Positions 58,873-64,000 of a stretch of DNA of 64,000 bases are shown piece after piece. The stretch is from Amycolatopsis vancoresmycina (GTDB lineage Bacteria; Actinomycetota; Actinomycetes; Mycobacteriales; Pseudonocardiaceae). A model generated the notes under the pieces. That model searched no databases and was not told the origin of the DNA. It saw only the letters and a program-made list of their open reading frames with translations. Made by a program: the position numbers and the translations under genes. The stretch lies in assembly GCF_000716785.1 (NCBI RefSeq), contig NZ_JNYY01000018.1, forward strand, positions 62,001 to 126,000. Reading direction: 5' to 3'. Position 1 is the first letter of the stretch. Each line of letters opens with the position of its first letter.

Positions 58873-59862
58873 TCACGAGACCTTCGCGGCGGCCTCCAGG
58901 AGCATCCAGCCGCCGACCTGGACCGACAGGTCTCGCTCGGGGGCGTCCTCCGGGAGGGGCCAGGGGGCCGGGCGGTCCCAGTACGCGCTGAACACCAGGC
59001 CGGGTGCCGCACCTGACCAGCACGCCTCGGCGGAGTCGAGGACCAGTGAGCGGGCCGTCTCGGCTTCCCGGCCCGGGAGGGAACGGGCCGCCAGGGCCAG
59101 GTATCGGGCCAGGATCGCCGCGAACAGGCCACCGTCGCCGCCGCCCTGGCCGCGGATCACTCCGCCGGGCGCGAGGTGCTCCGCCACCGCACGGACCGTC
59201 CGAGCAGCATCGTCCACTAAGGACAACTCCAGGCACGCACCGAGGTAAACCCCCTGGCAGTACGTGTAGATGTGCTTCACCAGCTCGCCCGTGTCCGCAC
59301 GGATCCCGTCCCAGACCAGACCGGACTCCGGATCGACCAAAGTGGACGTCAGCCACGAAGTCATCTCGCGGGCCCGGGCGAGATTGCCGGACCGGGCGTG
59401 GAAGATCGCCGCCGGGCCGTTGGCCGGGGCGTTCTTGAAGTCGTCGCCTCGGCGCCACCAGATCCCGCCGCCCGCCGCCGACGTCCAGCCCGACAGCAAC
59501 TGCGTGTCGATGGCCGCCAATGCCGGGCCGACGTCGATGCCGAGCGTGGAGACCCGTTGCAGCGCAAGGCCGAGCCACGCGATGTCGTCGTAGTAGTCGT
59601 TGGTCCAGCGACCGAAGTTGCGCAGCCGCACCGAACGCACGAACGACCGGATCAAGGCGAGCCGACCGGAAGCAGGCGCTCGCAGCTGCGCGTCGACCAG
59701 GGTGTCCAGCAGGTGGGCCTGCCACCAGTAGTTCCAGTGCCAGTGCAGCCGCTGATCGACGGCGGCCGGCCAGCGGCTGCGCCCGAGGACCGTGCCGGGC
59801 AGGCCCCACACCCGGCGCAGGTGCCGCGAAGTCACCGCGCGTTCCGCGGCCGAGACGTCCAT
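58873..59862 (-). CDS. GH76-family (alpha-1,6-mannanase-like) glycoside hydrolase, no signal peptide
   Basis: A 329-residue alpha/alpha-barrel protein: HWHWNYWWQAHLLDTLVDA, NDYYDDIAWLGLAL with the paired catalytic Asp residues, GGGIWWRRGDDFKNAPANGPAAIF and a final GGWMLLEAA. These match glycoside hydrolase family 76 endo-alpha-1,6-mannanases. It lacks a signal peptide, so it acts inside the cell or on imported oligosaccharides. Divergent from the molybdopterin oxidoreductase gene across a perfect TetR-type palindrome. Confidence 0.85.
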   Translation of the reverse strand: MDVSAAERAVTSRHLRRVWGLPGTVLGRSRWPAAVDQRLHWHWNYWWQAHLLDTLVDAQLRAPASGRLALIRSFVRSVRLRNFGRWTNDYYDDIAWLGLALQRVSTLGIDVGPALAAIDTQLLSGWTSAAGGGIWWRRGDDFKNAPANGPAAIFHARSGNLARAREMTSWLTSTLVDPESGLVWDGIRADTGELVKHIYTYCQGVYLGACLELSLVDDAARTVRAVAEHLAPGGVIRGQGGGDGGLFAAILARYLALAARSLPGREAETARSLVLDSAEACWSGAAPGLVFSAYWDRPAPWPLPEDAPERDLSVQVGGWMLLEAAAKVS

Positions 59863-59886
59863 GACGCAATCGTGCCTTGCCCATCG

Positions 59887-59904
59887 ACATACCGCTCGGT
59901 ATGT
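59887..59904. promoter_or_regulatory. TetR-type operator between divergent genes
   Basis: ACATACCGCTCGGTATGT is a perfect inverted repeat with 8-bp arms around CT. It lies 24 bp from the GH76 start and 9 bp from the oxidoreductase start, so one repressor could shut both. Repeats of the form CATACCG-N2-CGGTATG are typical of TetR regulators. No TetR gene is adjacent. Confidence 0.65.
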
Positions 59905-59913
59905 TCGGTGGTC

Positions 59914-62049
59914 ATGACGACGGCCCACGTCACCTGCCCGCTGTGCGAAGCCACCTGCGGTCTCGAAGTGACGCTCGACGCGAACCAGCAGGTCACCCGC
60001 GTCAAAGGTGACGACAAGGACGTCTTCTCGCGGGGCTACATCTGCCCCAAGGGCGCGTCGCTCGGCGCCCTGCACCACGACCCCGACCGGCTGACCGCCC
60101 CGCTGCTCAAGCGCGACGGCGAGTTCGTCGAGGTCAGCTGGCAGGAGGCGTACGACGAGATCGCCCGCCGCCTCCCGCCGATCATCGAACAGCACGGCCG
60201 CGCCGCCGTCGCCGTGTACGCGGGCAACCCCGGCGTGCACAACATCGCGCTGACCCTCTACGGCCGCGTACTCTACAAAGCGTTGGGCACCAAGAACTTC
60301 TACAGCGCCACCTCGGTCGACCAGCTGCCGAAGCACTACTCCGCCGGCACGATGTTCGGCGACCCGCTCGCCATCCCGGTGCCCGACCTCGACCGGACGC
60401 GGCACCTGCTGATCCTCGGCGCCAACCCGCTCGTCTCCAACGGCAGCCTGATGACCGCGCCGGACATCCGCGGGCGGCTGCGCGGGATCCGCGAGCGCGG
60501 CGGCAAGATCGTCGTCGTCGACCCGCGCCGCACGCGCACCGCCGCGTTCGCCGACGAGCACCACGCCATCCGCCCCGGCACCGACGCGCTGCTGCTGTTC
60601 GCGCTGGTCAACGTCCTGTTCGCGGAGAACCTCGTCGCCCCTGGCCGCCTCGAAGACCACCTCAACGGCCTCGACGACGTCCGCGCGCTGGCCGAACCGT
60701 TCACCCCGGAGGCCGTCGCCCCGCGCACCGGCATCGATGCCGGCGAGATCCGCCGGATGGCGCGGGAGCTGACCTCGGACAACGCCGTGGTCTACGGCCG
60801 GATCGGCACCACGACCCAGGCGTTCGGCACCGTCGCGAGCTGGCTGGTCGACGTCCTCAACGTGCTCACCGGCCACCTCGACAGCCCGGGCGGCGCGATG
60901 TTCCCGCTGGCTGCGTGCCAGCCCACCGGGAACCGGCGCCCGTTCGCCGTCGGGCGCTGGCGCAGCCGCGTGCGCGGCCTGCCCGAGGTCGTCGGCGAAC
61001 TGCCGGTCGCGACGCTCGCCGACGAGATCGAGACGCCGGGCGAGGGCCAGGTTCGCGCGCTGATCACGGTCAGCGGCAACCCCTGCCTGAGCACGCCGAA
61101 CGCCGGCCGGCTGGCCGCGGCGCTGGAAAGCCTCGACTTCATGATCTCGGTCGACGTCTACCTCAACGAGACGTCCCGGCAGGCCGACGTCATCCTGCCC
61201 GGCCCGTCGCCGCTCGAGCGCCCGCACTTCGACCTGGCCTTCTACCAGCTGTCCATCCGCAACATCGCCAACTGGACCCCCGCGACGCTGCCGTCGGCGC
61301 TGCCGCAGGAGTGGGAGACCATGCTGCGGCTCACCGGCATCGTCGCCGGTCAGGGGCCTGAGGCCGACGTCGCGGCGCTGGACGACTTCGTCGCCGCCGA
61401 CGTCGCCCGCCGCGCCGGGCTGGCGGTCACCCAAGACCGGACCGGGCCCGCGCGCCTGGTCGACCTGATGCTGCGCGCGGGGCCGTACGACGTCACGCTC
61501 GCCGACCTCGAAGCCGCCCCGCACGGCGTGGACTTCGGGCCGCTGAAGCCGCGGATCCCGGAGGTGCTGTGCACCGCGTCCGGGCGGATCGAACTGGCGC
61601 CGGCGGAGATCGTCGCCGACGTTCCGCGCCTGCGGGAAGAGCTCGCGAAAACCGCGGACGACGGCCTGGTGCTGATCGGTCGGCGGCACCTGAGCTCGAA
61701 CAACTCGTGGATGCACAACCTGGCGCCCCTGGTCCGCGGCGGCAACCGCTGCACGGTCCAGGTCCACCCGGCCGACGCGACCCGACTCGGCCTCACCGAC
61801 GGCGGCCTCGCGTCGGTGACGTCCCGCGCCGGGAAACTGCAGGTCCCGGTGGAGGTCACCGACGAGATCCGGCCGGGCGTGGTGAGCATCCCGCACGGCT
61901 GGGGCCACGACGCCGACGGCTCGCGGACGCGGGTCGCGAGCGCGAACCCCGGCGTCAACTCGAACCTCGTCGCCGACGAGACGCTGCTGGACGTTCCGTC
62001 CGGAACGTCGGTGTTGAACGGCATTCCCGTCGAGGTCACCCCCGTCTGA
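59914..62049 (+). CDS. Molybdopterin-dependent oxidoreductase
   Basis: A 711-residue catalytic subunit of the DMSO-reductase/formate-dehydrogenase superfamily. A 4Fe-4S cluster is bound by Cys8-x2-Cys11-x3-Cys15-x28-Cys44. LILGANPLVSNGS and VVVDPRRTRTAAFADEHHAIRPGTDALLL are molybdopterin-binding motifs, and the C-terminal cofactor cap (LLIGRRHLSSNNSWMHNLAPLVRG) is present. Partner subunits and accessory genes are absent, so it is probably a soluble, single-subunit enzyme. The substrate is unknown. There is no twin-arginine signal. Confidence 0.9.
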   Translation: MTTAHVTCPLCEATCGLEVTLDANQQVTRVKGDDKDVFSRGYICPKGASLGALHHDPDRLTAPLLKRDGEFVEVSWQEAYDEIARRLPPIIEQHGRAAVAVYAGNPGVHNIALTLYGRVLYKALGTKNFYSATSVDQLPKHYSAGTMFGDPLAIPVPDLDRTRHLLILGANPLVSNGSLMTAPDIRGRLRGIRERGGKIVVVDPRRTRTAAFADEHHAIRPGTDALLLFALVNVLFAENLVAPGRLEDHLNGLDDVRALAEPFTPEAVAPRTGIDAGEIRRMARELTSDNAVVYGRIGTTTQAFGTVASWLVDVLNVLTGHLDSPGGAMFPLAACQPTGNRRPFAVGRWRSRVRGLPEVVGELPVATLADEIETPGEGQVRALITVSGNPCLSTPNAGRLAAALESLDFMISVDVYLNETSRQADVILPGPSPLERPHFDLAFYQLSIRNIANWTPATLPSALPQEWETMLRLTGIVAGQGPEADVAALDDFVAADVARRAGLAVTQDRTGPARLVDLMLRAGPYDVTLADLEAAPHGVDFGPLKPRIPEVLCTASGRIELAPAEIVADVPRLREELAKTADDGLVLIGRRHLSSNNSWMHNLAPLVRGGNRCTVQVHPADATRLGLTDGGLASVTSRAGKLQVPVEVTDEIRPGVVSIPHGWGHDADGSRTRVASANPGVNSNLVADETLLDVPSGTSVLNGIPVEVTPV

Positions 62050-62090
62050 CCCTTGACGTGCCGGGGGCCATCGAGGATTCTCGACGCGGC

Positions 62091-62106
62091 ATGTTTACGT
62101 GAACAT
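62091..62106. promoter_or_regulatory. Candidate operator upstream of the GH5 gene
   Basis: ATGTTTACGTGAACAT is an imperfect palindrome (14 of 16 bases symmetrical) 11 bp upstream of the chosen ATG. It resembles carbohydrate-regulator sites. Confidence 0.4.
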
Positions 62107-62116
62107 CGGAGTTCGC

Positions 62117-63085
62117 ATGGCCCGCTTCCGTCGCTGCCTGCTCGCCCTCTTGCTCGTTCCCCTCTTCGCCGTCCCGCACGACGCCGTCGCCGCCACCAAC
62201 GGGTTCCGCGGCGTCAACTGGGCGGACGCTCGCGACAACTACGTGGACGGCTGGGTGATCCCGACCGGCCTCACCGCCGGGGACAGCTACGACAGCGTCC
62301 GCGGCAAGGCCGACGGCATCATCACCGGCTTCCAGCAGAAACTCGGCGCGAACACCGTGCGGCTGCCGATCAACCCGCAGAGCGTCAATTCCGACTGGTG
62401 GGGGCGGTACAAGGGCGCCGCCGACTCGGCCCTGGCCCACGGCATGAAGGTCATCTTCGGCTACTGGGAAGCGAACAAGGACGGCTTCGTCGACGACGTC
62501 AACGCCTGGAACACCATGTGGGACAAGGTCACCAGCGACTACGGCGGCAACGGCAACGTCTACTTCGAACCGATGAACGAGCCGTTCGGCTACAGCCTCA
62601 ACGACTGGGTGTCGCTCTGCTCGACCTGGCTGTCCCGGCACTCGACCATCCCGCGCGGCCGGGTGCTGATCAGCGGCACCGGCTACAACGACAACGTGAC
62701 CGGCGTCGGCGCGGCGAGCGCGCTGGACGGCACGCTGCTCTCGCTGCACTTCTACGGCTTCTGGGCCTCGGACACGACCCGCTCGGCGTGGACGGCGAAC
62801 CTCAGCAACCGGCTCGGGTCGTACTCCGCCCGCACGATCATCGACGAGGCAGGCGCCCCGATGACGACCGGCCTGAACTACTCGGCCGGCCACCAGGACG
62901 GCAACAACTTCACCGCGTACTTCGCCGCCACGACGGACCTCGCGCGGTCCCGGCAGATCGGCGTCGTCTACTGGCCCGGCCTGCGGTCGGGTGACACGTA
63001 CTCGATCACGCGGCAGAGCGGCAGCGGCCTGGAGACGAACAACGCGACGGGCGTGGTCCAGCTGCGCTGGGGCTGGGGCCTGTAG
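62117..63085 (+). CDS. Secreted GH5-type glycoside hydrolase (cellulase-like)
   Basis: A 322-residue exported enzyme. Signal peptide residues 1-27 (ARFRRCLLALLLVPLFAVPHDAVAA). The GH5 barrel has FEPMNEPFGYSL (acid/base Glu) and TIIDEAGAP (nucleophile Glu), with NTVRLPINPQ at an early strand. No carbohydrate-binding module. The ATG at 62117 has a GGAG ribosome site, while GTG 62099 would add six residues. Hydrolyses a beta-glucan or related polysaccharide. Confidence 0.9.
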   Translation: MARFRRCLLALLLVPLFAVPHDAVAATNGFRGVNWADARDNYVDGWVIPTGLTAGDSYDSVRGKADGIITGFQQKLGANTVRLPINPQSVNSDWWGRYKGAADSALAHGMKVIFGYWEANKDGFVDDVNAWNTMWDKVTSDYGGNGNVYFEPMNEPFGYSLNDWVSLCSTWLSRHSTIPRGRVLISGTGYNDNVTGVGAASALDGTLLSLHFYGFWASDTTRSAWTANLSNRLGSYSARTIIDEAGAPMTTGLNYSAGHQDGNNFTAYFAATTDLARSRQIGVVYWPGLRSGDTYSITRQSGSGLETNNATGVVQLRWGWGL

Positions 63086-63088
63086 GCG

Positions 63089-63739
63089 TCACCAGGCACG
63101 GCCGAGGTCGGCGTGCTGCCGGATCCAGGCGTGCATGACGATCCCGGCCGCGACCCCGGCGTTGATCGAACGGGTGGTGCCGAACTGCGCGATCGACACC
63201 ACCAGCGACGCGGCCTCCTGCGCTTCGCCGGAGAGCCCGGGGCCTTCCTGGCCGAAGAGCAGGACGCACGCACGCGGGATCTCGGCCGTCTCGACCGGCT
63301 GCGAACCAGGGGTGTTGTCGACCGCGACGACGGCCAGCCCCTGCTCCGCGGCGAAATCCACCAACCCCGAGACGTCGTCGTGGTGACGCAGGTGCTGGTA
63401 GCGGTCGGTCACCATGGCCCCGCGCCGGTTCCAGCGCCGCCGGCCGACGATGTGCACCTCGGCCGCGGCGAACGCGTTCGCTGTGCGGACCACGGTGCCG
63501 ATGTTGTGGTCGTGCTGGAAGTTCTCGATGGCCACGTGGAACGGGTGCCGCCGGCTGTCCACATCGGACACGATGGCTTCGCGGCGCCAGTAGCGGTAGG
63601 CGTCGACGACGTTCCGGCGGTCGCCGTCCCGCAGCAGCTCGGGGTCGTACCGCTCGTCCGACGGCCACTCACCCGGCCACGGGCCGACGCCGACCTCTTC
63701 GCGGCTGACCCATTCGGTGGGCCCGGGTGTGGTGTTCAC
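63089..63739 (-). CDS. SpoU/TrmH-family RNA 2'-O-methyltransferase
   Basis: A 216-residue SPOUT methyltransferase. Motif 1 NFQHDHNIGTVVRTANAFAAAEV, motif 2 VLLFGQEGPGLSGEA and motif 3 SINAGVAAGIVMHAW form the trefoil-knot SAM-binding site. Methylates ribose in tRNA or rRNA. GTG start at 63739. Ends 3 bp from the convergent GH5 gene. A similar methylase lies near this region in mycobacteria (from memory). Confidence 0.93.
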   Translation of the reverse strand: MNTTPGPTEWVSREEVGVGPWPGEWPSDERYDPELLRDGDRRNVVDAYRYWRREAIVSDVDSRRHPFHVAIENFQHDHNIGTVVRTANAFAAAEVHIVGRRRWNRRGAMVTDRYQHLRHHDDVSGLVDFAAEQGLAVVAVDNTPGSQPVETAEIPRACVLLFGQEGPGLSGEAQEAASLVVSIAQFGTTRSINAGVAAGIVMHAWIRQHADLGRAW

Positions 63740-63753
63740 CCGGCGATTGTCGC

Positions 63754-63999
63754 TCAGCCCAGGTGGACCGGGCGCACGTGGGTTTCCTCGTCGTGGCGGT
63801 GGCGCCACCGGTGGTAGACGCCGACGTAGGAGTAGGCGACGACCACGATCGCGACGATCCCGATCGCCGGCAGCCACGACTGCGGGAACACCGTGCCGTA
63901 GAGGTAGTAGGCGTTGAAGCCGCCGGGCAGGTCGCCGAGGCCCTGCTGGTGGCGGAAGAAGTTCTCCAGCGCGGTGAGCGGGCACGGCACCGGCGTCAC
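63754..63999 (-). CDS. C-terminal part of a membrane protein cut by the window end
   Basis: Eighty-one residues visible: a soluble stretch (LENFFRHQQGLGDLPGGFNAYYLYG), one membrane helix (WLPAIGIVAIVVVAYSYVGVY) and a basic, His-rich tail. The frame is open to the window edge, so the true start may lie outside. I do not recognise the family. It ends 15 bp from the methylase start, on the same strand, so the two could be co-transcribed. Confidence 0.55.
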   Translation of the reverse strand: MTPVPCPLTALENFFRHQQGLGDLPGGFNAYYLYGTVFPQSWLPAIGIVAIVVVAYSYVGVYHRWRHRHDEETHVRPVHLG

Positions 64000-64000
64000 G

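Overview
The window is about 64 kb of very GC-rich DNA from a filamentous actinomycete. A member of the Pseudonocardiaceae close to Amycolatopsis fits best. The grounds are GTG and TTG starts, many ATGA/GTGA start-stop overlaps, several F420/LLM-type enzymes, a DasR-type operator in front of nagA, a SigE-family sigma factor, and a purA, DUF3151, fba, DedA, SpoU-methylase order that, from memory, resembles the mycobacterial chromosome. This is ordinary chromosome with accessory blocks. I see no insertion sequence, prophage, CRISPR array, rRNA or tRNA.

Layout. 0-4.6 kb: end of a beta-lactamase-fold serine hydrolase, an APC permease, and a membrane protein paired with an OmpA-domain lipoprotein. 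4.8-10.7 kb: an altered PfkB-type kinase coupled to a stand-alone GTP cyclohydrolase II, an aromatic-acid-type MFS transporter, a CPA1 antiporter and a truncated LLM oxidoreductase beside a small inverted-repeat element. 11-14.4 kb: OsmC, purA, an unknown protein and a secreted HNH nuclease. 14.4-20.6 kb: a five-gene oligopeptide-type ABC operon ending in a glycosyltransferase. 20.6-29.2 kb: FAD protein, LLM monooxygenase, MFS exporter, diguanylate cyclase, and a TetR/secreted lipase pair. 29.2-33 kb: DUF3151, a membrane protein, a VapBC-type toxin-antitoxin pair and fba. 33-39.9 kb: redox genes, including a tightly overlapped Baeyer-Villiger monooxygenase, diiron-like hydrolase and ferredoxin-reductase operon. 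40-45.2 kb: sigma factor, nagA, DedA and FAD-linked oxidase. 45.4-49.3 kb: a MarR-controlled operon of a drug-exporter fusion and a YceI fusion that share a beta-sandwich domain. 49.4-51.7 kb: a second DedA, a VOC protein and a strikingly complete ethylene-forming-enzyme homologue. 51.8-58.9 kb: a seven-gene minus-strand sugar uptake and kinase operon (counting the oxygenase as a possible last gene) facing a LacI regulator, plus a LacI-like protein with no DNA-binding domain. 58.9-64 kb: GH76 hydrolase, molybdopterin oxidoreductase, secreted GH5 glycosidase, SpoU methylase and a partial membrane protein.

Two themes stand out. The first is the predicted 2-oxoglutarate/arginine-dependent ethylene-forming enzyme, in which every catalytic position I can recall from the Pseudomonas enzyme is kept at a constant offset of three residues. 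The second is a dispersed family of 46-bp near-perfect palindromes (22-bp arms around a 2-bp centre). Four copies lie at gene ends, their differences are compensated between the arms, and they carry built-in stop codons. Further points are the MFS and YceI proteins that share a Cna-B-like module, the altered catalytic motif in the PfkB-type kinase next to a GTP cyclohydrolase II, and translation-start regions that can fold into hairpins hiding the ribosome site.
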